From: Planctomycetota bacterium
GTDB taxonomy: Bacteria; Planctomycetota; Planctomycetia; Planctomycetales; Planctomycetaceae
Assembly (NCBI GenBank): GCA_027618475.1
Contig: JAQCEJ010000001.1
Span: forward strand, 117,268 to 181,267
DNA length: 64,000 bases
Direction of reading: 5' to 3'
The notes beneath the pieces were generated by a model. It saw nothing but the letters and a program-made list of their open reading frames with translations. It did no database searches and was not told the DNA's origin. Shown piece after piece: positions 25,993-34,179 of the stretch. The position numbers and the translations under genes were made by a program. Position 1 is the stretch's first letter. Each line of letters starts with the position of its first letter.

Positions 25993-26184
25993 CGTCAGAA
26001 ACGAGCAACCTGTAAGACCTTTTCACTCCAGGACACAGGGTTTTTCGAGACTTGCTGGCGGATCATCGCGCACAGAGTTACTATGAATCCAATAGACGAA
26101 TTCACATTTTCCGTCGCGTGGTGAGAAAGATATTTCTCGCGACAGACTCGAATAAAATTCAAACCCTAATTGTGAGCCCACATT

Positions 26185-27135
26185 ATGTCGAATGCCGGTT
26201 TTTCCCGTCGTGGTTTTCTTACGTCTGCGGCTTCCGTTGCCGGAGGAAGTTATCTCTCGTCGCTGATCGCCCCGACGGGCGTGGTCTCCGCCGCCGAACC
26301 GATCGTGCGGACCGGCAAGTCGCATTTCAAGCTGAGTCTGGCGGCGTATTCATTTCATCGGTATCTGCCGTTCAACTATAAAAAACCGTTTGAGGGCGAG
26401 GCGAAAATGAACCTCGACGATTTCGTGAACTTCTGTGCCGAACAAAATCTCGATGGCACCGAACTCACGAGCTATTACTTCCCGACCGATACGACCACCG
26501 ATTATCTGCTGCATCTCAAAGAGATGACGTTTCGGCTGGGGCTCGATATTTCGGGGACGGCGATCGGCAACGATTTCTGCGTCGTCGGTTCTGAAGCGAG
26601 AGAACAGCAATTGGCCTACACCCGCCAGTGGATCGACAACGCGGCGATTATGGGAGCACCCTGCATCCGCATTTTTGCGGGAACCATTCCACAGGGAGAC
26701 ACCGAAGAGGCCGCCCGCGAACGCTGCATCTCGGCGATCGACGAAGCGGTCGAATACGCCGCAACTAAAGGGGTCATTCTCGCACTCGAAAATCATGGCG
26801 GCATCACCGCGACCCCCGAGCAGATTCTGAAAATCATTACCGCCGTCAAACCGTCACCGTGGTTCGGCGTCAACTTCGACGGCGGGAATTTTCATACCGC
26901 CGACCCGTACGCGTCGCTCGAACAGATTGCTCCATACACGGTCAATGCGCAGCTCAAGGTCGAGGTGACACCCGAAGGACAACCGAAACAGCCCTCCGAT
27001 TTGAAGCGTATGGTCGGTGTGCTGAAAGATGCCGGGTATCGCGGCTATCTCGTTCTCGAATACGAAGCCGAAGAAGAGCCGCACGAAGCAATTCCCCGCC
27101 ATCTGCAGGAATTGCGGGACATTATTGCGAGTTGA
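26185..27135 (+). CDS. Sugar phosphate isomerase/epimerase-like TIM barrel protein, exported
   Basis: 316 residues. The N-terminus SRRGFLTSAASVAGGSYLSSL is a twin-arginine (Tat) signal. The body matches the xylose-isomerase-like TIM barrel (AP endonuclease family 2 fold): FVNFCAEQNLDGTELTSYYF, GAPCIRIFAGTIPQG, GVILALENHGGI with the metal-binding Glu, WFGVNFDGGNF, and a C-terminal GYLVLEYEAEE with another metal-binding Glu. The substrate is unknown; planctomycetes carry many paralogs, thought to act on sugars or polyols. It begins a three-gene same-strand run: the next gene starts within about 75 bp, and the third overlaps it. Confidence 0.85.
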   Translation: MSNAGFSRRGFLTSAASVAGGSYLSSLIAPTGVVSAAEPIVRTGKSHFKLSLAAYSFHRYLPFNYKKPFEGEAKMNLDDFVNFCAEQNLDGTELTSYYFPTDTTTDYLLHLKEMTFRLGLDISGTAIGNDFCVVGSEAREQQLAYTRQWIDNAAIMGAPCIRIFAGTIPQGDTEEAARERCISAIDEAVEYAATKGVILALENHGGITATPEQILKIITAVKPSPWFGVNFDGGNFHTADPYASLEQIAPYTVNAQLKVEVTPEGQPKQPSDLKRMVGVLKDAGYRGYLVLEYEAEEEPHEAIPRHLQELRDIIAS

Positions 27136-27208
27136 ATTCAGAGCGTGGCGATCGATTACGCCGAGACGGGTCGGGTACGACGGCCAGAATCATCAGAAAG
27201 ATTTCTTC

Positions 27209-27601
27209 GTGTCGACGCAGCCGCCTCAAAAACCATGGATCGTACAGCGCTGGCTGGATGAACTTCTGGTCCGCCCGTTTCCTCATCTGTCTCTTACGAC
27301 GGCTTTCATCATTTTGAACGGCATCGACGTGGTGATCACGTACACCGGCATGGCCTCGGGACATCTCACCGAGGTCAATCCGATCGCCAGCTACTTCATC
27401 GATCACTGGGGTCTGACCGGGATGTTGTGGTTCAAATTCGGCATCGTGGCGTTTGTGATGGTGTTGGTGAAAATCATCGCACGCAAACACAGGCACTTAT
27501 CGCGCGGTGTCTTGATCGTCGGAAATCTGATCGTCGGTGCCGTTGTCGTGTACGGGTTGAATCTGTCGATGAAACCTGTTGGATCGCCTGAAATGCTATG
27601 A
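27209..27601 (+). CDS. Small DUF5658-like integral membrane protein
   Basis: The open frame extends back to 27029, inside the isomerase gene, but the first 60 codons look like shadow sequence. A GTG at 27209 gives a compact 130-residue protein. It has three hydrophobic helices: LTTAFIILNGIDVVITYTG, LWFKFGIVAFVMVLVKIIA and GVLIVGNLIVGAVVVYGLNL. The pattern of helix-N-x-x-D followed by EVNPIASYFI is typical of DUF5658 proteins, whose role is unknown. Its stop codon overlaps the next start as ATGA (27598-27601), so the U32-family gene is probably translationally coupled to it. Confidence 0.65.
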   Translation: MSTQPPQKPWIVQRWLDELLVRPFPHLSLTTAFIILNGIDVVITYTGMASGHLTEVNPIASYFIDHWGLTGMLWFKFGIVAFVMVLVKIIARKHRHLSRGVLIVGNLIVGAVVVYGLNLSMKPVGSPEML

Positions 27602-30120
27602 ACGACAGCCCGCCCACATCCGCATTCATTAAACCCGAACTGCTCGCACCGGCGGGAGATCGCGACTGCATTCGCGCGGCGATCGAAAACGGTGCCGACG
27701 CCGTCTATTTCGGACTGGCGAGCGGTTTCAACGCCCGCGCCCGTGCTGCGAATATCTCGATCGACGATGTCGACGATGTGATGCGCGAACTCCACAGCCG
27801 CGGCGTGAAAGGTTACGTCACTCTCAACACGCTGATCTTTTCGAATGAACTCGACGAACTCGAACGACATGTTCGTGCCATCGCACAAGCGGGCGTCGAC
27901 GCCGTTCTCGTGCAAGACTTGGGAGCCGCTCGGTTGATCCGGGCGATCTGCCCCGACTTGCCGATTCATGCCTCGACGCAGATGTCGCTCACCAGTGCCG
28001 AAGGCATCGCCGCCGTCGAAGAACTCGGCATCGAACGTGTCGTGCTCCCCCGCGAATTGTCGCTCGATGAAATCCGCAAAATCGGCCATGCTTCGAGCGT
28101 TCCACTCGAAGCCTTTGTGCATGGGGCGCTGTGCGTCGCCTATTCGGGACAATGTCTGACGAGCGAATCGCTCGGGGGACGCAGTGCCAATCGCGGCCAG
28201 TGTGCACAGGCTTGCCGCATGCCGTACGAACTGATCTGCGACGGCGAGGATGTCGACCTGGGGAATCAGAAATACTTGCTCAGCCCGCAGGATCTCGCAG
28301 CGTATGATCTCGTTCCCGAACTCATTGAGGCCGGCGTTATCAGCTTCAAGATCGAAGGTCGGCTGAAAACGCCCGAGTATGTCGCCAACATCACCAGCCA
28401 TTATCGCCGCGCGATCGATGCGGCGTTCGAACAGCGCACGGTGCAATTCACCGACAACGACGTCCGCGAGATGGAACTGTCGTTTTCACGCGGGTTTTCG
28501 CATGGTTGGCTTGAGGGCTGCGATCACAAGATGCTGGTTCCCGCCGTCAGTTCGGCGAAGCGCGGCATCTTTCTGGGAACGGTTGAATCGATCCGCGGCA
28601 AGCAAATCAGCATTACACTCGCGGCACCACTGTCGCGTGGCGACGGTGTCGTCTTCGAGGGTGACCGCTTCGCAAAAGAAGAGCAGGGGGGGCGGGTTTA
28701 CGAAGTGTCACAGCGTGGCAAACGTATCGATGTGCCGATTTCGTCGGGCGTCGTTGAACTGGAATTCGCTCACGGTGCGATCGATGCCGCGAAATTGCGA
28801 ACCGGCCAATCGCTTTGGAAAACCGACGATCCACAACTCACGAAACGATTACGAAAGACGTTCACAGGTTCGCAGAGTCAGCGCCGTGTGCCTGTTGATA
28901 TCGCCGTGCATGCCGAAACCGGGAAATCGATCGTCCTTTCGGCGAATACGGCAACCGGGGTAACGGCGACGGTAACATCGGAACAACCTCTCGCCCGCGC
29001 AGAGAAACACCCGTTGACGATCGAGATGCTGCGCGAACAGATGAGCCGTCTGGGCAAAACAGCGTACGAGCTTCGCGACGTGACCGCCGAAATCATAGGC
29101 GCGCCGATGCTCCCCTTAAGCCTCTTGTCGCAGTTGCGTAAGGAACTCATCACGCAGCTCGATGCCCGTTCGACTGAAGTCTCACCGCGGCGCATCGCCG
29201 AGGGTTCGGTGCTGGCCGATTTCCGCAAGGCGATTCCACCGTCGGACGAAACGCAATCATCGCCGCGGCTCTGGGTGCTCTGCCGCAAACTGTCGCAACT
29301 GCACGCGGTGTTGGAAGCTGGTGTGCGGCAGCTGTATGTCGATTTTCAGGACATCCGCGAATATCGCGAAGCGGTGCAGATCGCTCACACGCACGCTGCC
29401 GAGATTTTTCTGGCGACGCCGCGTATTCAAAAACCGGGCGAGCGGGGAATTTTTCTGGCGCTCGCCAAACATGGTGCCGACGGCATTCTCGCGCGTAATC
29501 TCGGTGCCGTCGCTTATTACGCATCGCAAGATATTCGCTTCGTCACCGATTTTTCACTCAACCCTACGAATGAACTGACGGTGCAATACCTCCGCGATCG
29601 CGGCGCACAGCGGGTGACGGCGTCGTACGACATGAACCGCGATCAACTGATCGGCGTCGTCAACGCCGTACCGCCGACGTGGTGGGAGATTGTCATTCAC
29701 CAGCACATGCCGATGTTTCACATGGAGCATTGCGTCTTTTGTGCGGTGATGTCTCCCGGCACGAACAAAACGAATTGCGGCCGACCGTGCGATGTACACG
29801 AGGTAAAGCTGCGCGATCAGATCGGCATGGAACACCCGCTGACCGCCGACGTCGGCTGCCGCAACACCCTCTTCAATGCCACGCCGCAAAGCGGAGCCGA
29901 GCTCGTGCCGACGCTGTTACAGCACGGTATCGGCGATTACCGCATTGAATTGTTGCACGACGAGGAACGAGAAATCCCGCGCGTCATCGACCTCTACCAA
30001 TCGCTGCTCGCCGGAAAAATCACCGGCACCGAGGTCTGGACGCAGTTGAAAGCATTAAATCGAATCGGCGTGACACGAGGGACGCTGGAGACGAAACGGG
30101 ATCCGCTGGCGATTTTGTAG
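27598..30120 (+). CDS. U32 family peptidase, RlhA/YdcP-like, two Cys-rich domains
   Basis: 840 residues. The N-terminal half has PELLAPAGDRDCIRAAIENGADAVYFG and the U32 signature (EAFVHGALCVAYSGQC then RGQCAQACR, about residues 174-206), with conserved cysteines that in relatives such as UbiU, UbiV and RlhA bind an Fe-S cluster. A DUF3656-like middle follows (FSRGFSHGW, GTVESIRGKQI). The C-terminal third has a second Cys group, HCVFCAVMSPG and NCGRPCD (about residues 711-731). Relatives include the RlhA enzyme that hydroxylates a 23S rRNA cytidine, and this is a better guess than true proteolysis. E. coli RlhA is about 650 residues, so this copy is longer. Coupled by ATGA to the membrane protein upstream. 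Confidence 0.85.
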   Translation: MNDSPPTSAFIKPELLAPAGDRDCIRAAIENGADAVYFGLASGFNARARAANISIDDVDDVMRELHSRGVKGYVTLNTLIFSNELDELERHVRAIAQAGVDAVLVQDLGAARLIRAICPDLPIHASTQMSLTSAEGIAAVEELGIERVVLPRELSLDEIRKIGHASSVPLEAFVHGALCVAYSGQCLTSESLGGRSANRGQCAQACRMPYELICDGEDVDLGNQKYLLSPQDLAAYDLVPELIEAGVISFKIEGRLKTPEYVANITSHYRRAIDAAFEQRTVQFTDNDVREMELSFSRGFSHGWLEGCDHKMLVPAVSSAKRGIFLGTVESIRGKQISITLAAPLSRGDGVVFEGDRFAKEEQGGRVYEVSQRGKRIDVPISSGVVELEFAHGAIDAAKLRTGQSLWKTDDPQLTKRLRKTFTGSQSQRRVPVDIAVHAETGKSIVLSANTATGVTATVTSEQPLARAEKHPLTIEMLREQMSRLGKTAYELRDVTAEIIGAPMLPLSLLSQLRKELITQLDARSTEVSPRRIAEGSVLADFRKAIPPSDETQSSPRLWVLCRKLSQLHAVLEAGVRQLYVDFQDIREYREAVQIAHTHAAEIFLATPRIQKPGERGIFLALAKHGADGILARNLGAVAYYASQDIRFVTDFSLNPTNELTVQYLRDRGAQRVTASYDMNRDQLIGVVNAVPPTWWEIVIHQHMPMFHMEHCVFCAVMSPGTNKTNCGRPCDVHEVKLRDQIGMEHPLTADVGCRNTLFNATPQSGAELVPTLLQHGIGDYRIELLHDEEREIPRVIDLYQSLLAGKITGTEVWTQLKALNRIGVTRGTLETKRDPLAIL

Positions 30121-30142
30121 GGTTTGGTTAGGACTCGGCGAC

Positions 30143-30355
30143 GGGTGGCTGGGGCGTGCAAGACGCCTACGAAAAAATCACACCGTCGATTTCGCAAAAG
30201 GTATTGAATTCATAAACAACATCCACGGTCCCAGTCGATGGTTAATGAAGCGTCTCCCAGCAGACTGGGGCCGTCGGGGATTGTTGACGCTTGGACGATG
30301 ATCGCGAACTCGTGGCGTGAAATGTTTCTCACGCCAATGTGCGCCCCAGCCACCC
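30143..30355. repeat. Nested inverted-repeat element, MITE-like
   Basis: Outer arms GGGTGGCTGGGGCG (30143-30156) and CGCCCCAGCCACCC (30342-30355) are perfect complements over 14 bp, enclosing 213 bp with no coding content. Inside lie an 11/12 inverted repeat (ACGGTCCCAGTC at 30225-30236 with GACTGGGGCCGT at 30263-30274) and a perfect 8-bp hairpin (TGGCGTGA/TCACGCCA, 30313-30336). It fills the whole space between the U32 gene and the 166-residue gene, whose 3' ends face each other. Confidence 0.75.
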
Positions 30356-30369
30356 GCCGCACTCCTTCC

Positions 30370-30870
30370 TCACGCCGGTGCTGCCAAGTCCCACATGTCT
30401 TGCACGAGCTTTTTCAGAATCTCATGGGTCAGCGCGATTTCGACCTGGTCGCGGCTGGGGGGATTTTTTTCGGTGGCGTAGCGCTTGATGCTGAACTGGC
30501 CGCCCCCGAGCGTTTGCAGCAGGATTTCATAATACCGCGTTTCGTCGGCGGTGCGGTCGGGGGGAGTCGAACGGATCAGCACCTGGCGGTCGAGGGCGTC
30601 GACTTCCAGCGGACCGAGTTGCTCCGAAAGATACGTGATCTTGCGGCAGAGCATCTCGGCCCATTCGCGCAGTTCGTCGATCGATTTTCCTGACAATTGC
30701 GGAGCCGTCAGGCGGATCTGATTGAGCGAACAGCCGATGCGGTCGACGGCGTGAAACATCAGGTCGATCGACCGTCCCTGCGGTTCGGCGAACGTCACCG
30801 GCACCGGGTTCGCCGACGACAGCCCCTGCAAGCGAGTCAGTTCAGAGGTGAGTTGTAAGATAATATCCAT
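30370..30870 (-). CDS. Conserved-looking hypothetical protein downstream of spoVR
   Basis: 166 residues, mostly helical, without signal peptide or membrane segment; I do not recognise the family. It has a helical N-terminal half (IDLMFHAVDRIGCSLNQIRL; SIDELREWAEMLCRKITYL) and a C-terminal portion with a short strand region (YYEILLQTLGGGQFSIKRY) that resembles a binding domain. Codon use looks like that of its neighbours. It is the last gene on the same strand after prkA, yeaH and spoVR, separated from spoVR by 213 bp of repeats, so membership of that unit is uncertain. The ATG has no clear Shine-Dalgarno. Confidence 0.6.
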   Translation of the reverse strand: MDIILQLTSELTRLQGLSSANPVPVTFAEPQGRSIDLMFHAVDRIGCSLNQIRLTAPQLSGKSIDELREWAEMLCRKITYLSEQLGPLEVDALDRQVLIRSTPPDRTADETRYYEILLQTLGGGQFSIKRYATEKNPPSRDQVEIALTHEILKKLVQDMWDLAAPA

Positions 30871-30933
30871 GAGTCTGTTCTAGTTTTTGCATCCCTCTAT
30901 TCTCGGATGAGGGTGTTAACTGCTTTTTTATCT

Positions 30934-31061
30934 CGTTCTTAAGCTCCCGCTTGGGAACGCACGTCTTCGAAGCTCCGCTTCGCCGATCACATTCTATTTT
31001 ACAAAACTCAATACAAAAGGGACCCTCATCTGCCCTGCGGGCCTTCTCCCAGGGAGAGAAG
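30934..31061. repeat. Two small dispersed palindromes in the gap after spoVR
   Basis: CGTTCTTAAGC (30934-30944) pairs with GCTTGGGAACG (30949-30959) around a TCCC loop at 9 of 11 positions. A second element, CCCTCATC followed by CCTTCTCCC/GGGAGAGAAG, occupies 31023-31061. Both belong to repeat types commonly dispersed in bacterial intergenic DNA. The block is flanked by near-identical 19-bp direct repeats, GAGGGTGTTAACTGCTTTT (30911-30929) and GAGGGGGTTAACTGCTTTT (31077-31095). The second of these includes the spoVR stop codon. Confidence 0.7.
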
Positions 31062-31083
31062 TCTAATGGTGCCGACGAGGGGG

Positions 31084-32622
31084 TTAACTGCTTTTCGTTT
31101 TGACTTCGTGTTGTTTGCCGTCAAACGAGATGACGGCGGGGGCGTCGTCGATGACGGTTTCGATGTTCACAGGGCGGCCCCACAGCTTGCAGAGGTTCGT
31201 CAGCGTGTCGCGGGCTTCGTCCTGCTTGAGTTCGATGCCGGCGTACTGATGCGTCAGATACAGCTCGCCGCGATTATGGTAGTTGCCGTCGGTCACGAAG
31301 ATGAAGGGTCGTCCGTGGTTGGTGAGGTTGTTGAGGAGTTGCTGTTTGATCATTTCAAATTCACGCGAGGCGATTTCGTAGGTTGATTCTTCGTCGTTGT
31401 ACGCAAACGAAAACATGCGGTGTTTTGCACAGAATTCGGGGGTGAGAAACGAATCGATAAAGGTGATATCGTTGTAAATGCGGCGGACGTCGAAGATTTT
31501 CTCCCGTCCCAGGCCGAGTTGTTTGTCCCAGCGTTCTTTGGTGTAGGTATCCTGACATTCGTCGTATTCGGCACCGAATTGCCCCTTATTCCAGCGTTCT
31601 TCGATGTCGCGGAAGAGTTCGATGCCGAGTTTGTAAGGGTTCAGACGCTGCGGGCTGGTCGCCATCGTACCGCTGTGATGGTCGGCGTATTCGATGAGGT
31701 CGGCATCTTTGAGGATATTGCGAGTCATCATCGTCGAGTGCCAGTAACTCGCCCACCCCTCGTTCATGATTTTGGTCTGTCCTTGCGGCGCAAAATAGTA
31801 AGCCTCATCGCGGATGATCGAGAGCACATCGTGTTGCCAGTCCTTCAGCGGTGCGTGCTGCAACAGAAACAGCAGCACATCGCGCTGCGGCGATTCGGGA
31901 AACGACCGGCGATCTTCTTTCGACTGGGCATCTTTCGCCTTGCGATCGGCCTCCGCCTGCAATACTTCGGGGGGATTGATGTACGGATCCATATAATTCT
32001 TTGAAGCGAAACGCGTCGGTTGCAGTGACGGCGCGCTTGCGGGATTCGCTTCTTCCTGAAAAGTATTCGTCTGCACGAGCCCGCTGTTGTCGGCCCGGCG
32101 GATGTGCGGGGCATGCAGGTCGATCAGATCTTCGATCGACAGACAGGCATCAATGAATTCTTCGACCGCTTCGTAACCGTAACGACTGATGTAACGATTC
32201 ACTCGCGAGGCGTGATTCGCCATCTGATCGAGCATGCGGCGATTGGTGTGCGAAAACCAGGGGTTGTTCTTGAAAAAGTCGCAATGCCCGTAGACGTGGG
32301 CCATCACGAGTTTCTGGTCGGTCATCGAGTTGGCTTCGAGCAGATAGGCGTAACACGGGTCGGTGTTAATCACCATTTCATAAATGCGTTGCAAACCGTA
32401 CGAGAAGCCTTTCATCAGTTCATCGTACTCGGCACCGAACCGCCAGTGAGGATAGCGGATAGGAAACCCGCCGTACGCGGCGACCATGTGGAGTTCTTCG
32501 TAGTCGAGCACTTCGAAGATGGTTTCGAAGAAGTCGAGTCCGTAATCGCGCGCATAGCCTTCGATCTCCTGCTGCTGTTCGCGGAGATTTTCAGGAAGCG
32601 TGCGTTGGAAGAGAGTCGACAT
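31084..32622 (-). CDS. spoVR: SpoVR/YcgB family protein
   Basis: 512 residues, full length for the family (about 470-520). The start ATG at 32622 begins MSTLFQRTLPENLREQQQ. Recognisable segments include the N-terminal YGLDFFETIFEVLDYEELHM, AAYGGFPIRYPHWRFGAEYD, MNEGWASYWHSTMMTR (conserved His/Trp-rich core) and NPYKLGIELFRDIEERW. SpoVR was named for Bacillus cortex formation, but in non-sporulating bacteria its molecular role is unknown. It is almost always found with PrkA and DUF444 proteins, as here, in a stress- or stationary-phase unit. This gene lies third, after prkA and yeaH, on the minus strand. Confidence 0.95.
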   Translation of the reverse strand: MSTLFQRTLPENLREQQQEIEGYARDYGLDFFETIFEVLDYEELHMVAAYGGFPIRYPHWRFGAEYDELMKGFSYGLQRIYEMVINTDPCYAYLLEANSMTDQKLVMAHVYGHCDFFKNNPWFSHTNRRMLDQMANHASRVNRYISRYGYEAVEEFIDACLSIEDLIDLHAPHIRRADNSGLVQTNTFQEEANPASAPSLQPTRFASKNYMDPYINPPEVLQAEADRKAKDAQSKEDRRSFPESPQRDVLLFLLQHAPLKDWQHDVLSIIRDEAYYFAPQGQTKIMNEGWASYWHSTMMTRNILKDADLIEYADHHSGTMATSPQRLNPYKLGIELFRDIEERWNKGQFGAEYDECQDTYTKERWDKQLGLGREKIFDVRRIYNDITFIDSFLTPEFCAKHRMFSFAYNDEESTYEIASREFEMIKQQLLNNLTNHGRPFIFVTDGNYHNRGELYLTHQYAGIELKQDEARDTLTNLCKLWGRPVNIETVIDDAPAVISFDGKQHEVKTKSS

Positions 32623-32642
32623 GGCTGTTTCTCGTTTTCTTT

Positions 32643-32824
32643 CTCCCTCTCCCCTCTGGGAGAGGGCCGGGGTGAGGGTGTCTTCACATTGAAGGATGAA
32701 GGATGAATCAGAGAGGACAGTTATTGCTTTTTTTCTGATTTATCCTTCATCCCTCGTAATTCATCTTTTCTTCAAAGGCACCCTCATCCGGCCTGCGGCC
32801 ACCTTCTCCCGGAGGGAGAAGGAC
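32643..32824. repeat. Long imperfect inverted repeat between yeaH and spoVR
   Basis: Perfect 9-bp hairpins sit at both ends: CCCTCTCCC/GGGAGAGGG at 32645-32666 and CCTTCTCCC/GGGAGAAGG at 32802-32822. Between them, the left half (GGTGAGGGTG near 32671, then GGATGAAGGATGAATCAGA near 32694) is the approximate complement of the right half (TCTGATTTATCCTTCATCC, then CACCCTCATCCGGCC). The whole gap could therefore fold into one long stem with terminal hairpins. Confidence 0.75.
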
Positions 32825-32862
32825 TTCAAGATCCCTCGCTTGTGCTTCGGGCGAGTTATGGC

Positions 32863-33969
32863 TTACTTCCCCGTCCCTAAAAACTCCTTGATCGAATCGT
32901 AAATCGCGTCGCGGCTTTCGATTTCCGAGAGAATCAGATGTTCCCAGTCGTCGTTGATTTTTTTGAGTTCGCGGATGTAATCTCCCGAGCCGTAAGGACT
33001 GTCGACCTGGCCGTAGCAGAACAGATTGCAGACCGGCAGCAGGTTGTCGAGCAAGAGCGAGAGGCAATCCTGATTGTCTTCGCCCCAGTTGTCACCGTCG
33101 GAGAATTGAAATCCGTAAATGTTCCAGTCGTTCGGAGGAAAGTCGCGGTCGATGATCGCTTTCATGGCGTGATAAGCGGAAGAAATGCGCGTGCCGCCGC
33201 TTTCACGCGTGCTGTAAAACGTTTCTTCGTCGACTTCGTGGGCGACGGCGTCGTGTACGATGTATCGGCGTTCGACCCCCTGATAATGTTTCTTGATCCA
33301 GACATCGATCCAGAAGGCTTCGGTACGAACGATCGATTTCTGGTCGTCGGTCATCGACCCCGAGACATCCATCATGTAGATGATGGCGGCGTTGGCATGC
33401 GGTTCGGGAATCGATTTCCACGAGCGAAACCGTTCGTCTTCCCGCATCGGAATCACGACCGGATTCAGCGGGTTGTAGTCGTTCGACGAAATTTGCCGGC
33501 GTAACGCCCGTTTGTATGTTCGGCGAAAATGTCTCAGCGAATCGGGACCGGTCTGTCGGATCGACGTGTAACGGTCTTTCACGCTGCGGATGGTATCGTC
33601 CCCCTTAGGAACAATGTGGGGAAGTTCCAGCGCTTCGCCGATCAGATCGGCGAGTTCTTCCAGACTGAGTTCAACTTCCCGGATGTGTGAACCGGGTTCG
33701 TTACCCGCCTGACCTTGACCGTCTCCCTCTTGCGGCGATTTCCCGATCGGCTGTCCGACGTCTCCTTCCCCCTGACCGACGCCGCCGCTCCCTTTGTTGC
33801 CATGTCTGAAGTGCGGCACATTGAGATTGGGGACGGGAATGCTGACCGTTTCTCTTCCCTTGCGCCCCAGCATTTCGCTGTGCGTGATGTACTTCTTCAG
33901 ATTGTCCCGAACCTGGCCGCGGATGATATTCTTAAACCGCGACAAGTCCTGGTCGATACTGCGTGACAC
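32863..33969 (-). CDS. yeaH: DUF444/YeaH-YhbH family protein
   Basis: 368 residues. The start is GTG at 33969, preceded by GGAG about 10 bases upstream, and the protein opens SRSIDQDLSRFKNIIRGQV, typical of the family. A Gly/Gln-rich basic linker follows (GGVGQGEGDVGQ), then a von-Willebrand-A-like core with the metal-site motif IYMMDVSGSMTDDQK (DxSxS) and the ESGGTRISSAYHAM segment. Family knowledge: it is co-transcribed with the PrkA/YeaG kinase and linked to nutrient-stress survival; biochemical activity is unknown. Here prkA is upstream (207-bp gap) and spoVR downstream (240-bp gap), both gaps filled with repeats. Confidence 0.95.
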   Translation of the reverse strand: MSRSIDQDLSRFKNIIRGQVRDNLKKYITHSEMLGRKGRETVSIPVPNLNVPHFRHGNKGSGGVGQGEGDVGQPIGKSPQEGDGQGQAGNEPGSHIREVELSLEELADLIGEALELPHIVPKGDDTIRSVKDRYTSIRQTGPDSLRHFRRTYKRALRRQISSNDYNPLNPVVIPMREDERFRSWKSIPEPHANAAIIYMMDVSGSMTDDQKSIVRTEAFWIDVWIKKHYQGVERRYIVHDAVAHEVDEETFYSTRESGGTRISSAYHAMKAIIDRDFPPNDWNIYGFQFSDGDNWGEDNQDCLSLLLDNLLPVCNLFCYGQVDSPYGSGDYIRELKKINDDWEHLILSEIESRDAIYDSIKEFLGTGK

Positions 33970-34084
33970 GGGGGGTGACTCCGGGGGTTAATTGCGCTGG
34001 TTGGTTTATGGCCTTTGGTTGTTGGTTAAGTGTTGCGGCTGGGCTAATGTCTAAATCCTAATGACGAATGTCTAAGGAAATCCC

Positions 34085-34179
34085 AATGACCAAATGTTCC
34101 AATGAAGAAATGGGGGAGAAGGGCAATAGTTCCAACACCTTCGTCATTTGGTCATTCATTAGTCATTAGTCATTGGTCA
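34085..34179. repeat. Inverted and tandem TGGTCATT/TAGTCATT repeat overlapping the prkA stop codon
   Basis: AATGACCAAATG (34085-34096) and CATTTGGTCATT (34145-34156) are perfect 12-bp complements. The right arm continues as tandem TTAGTCATTAGTCATTGGTCAT units to about 34179, so the prkA stop codon (34177-34179) lies inside the repeat. Similar AATG/CTAA words recur back to 34050. Confidence 0.75.
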
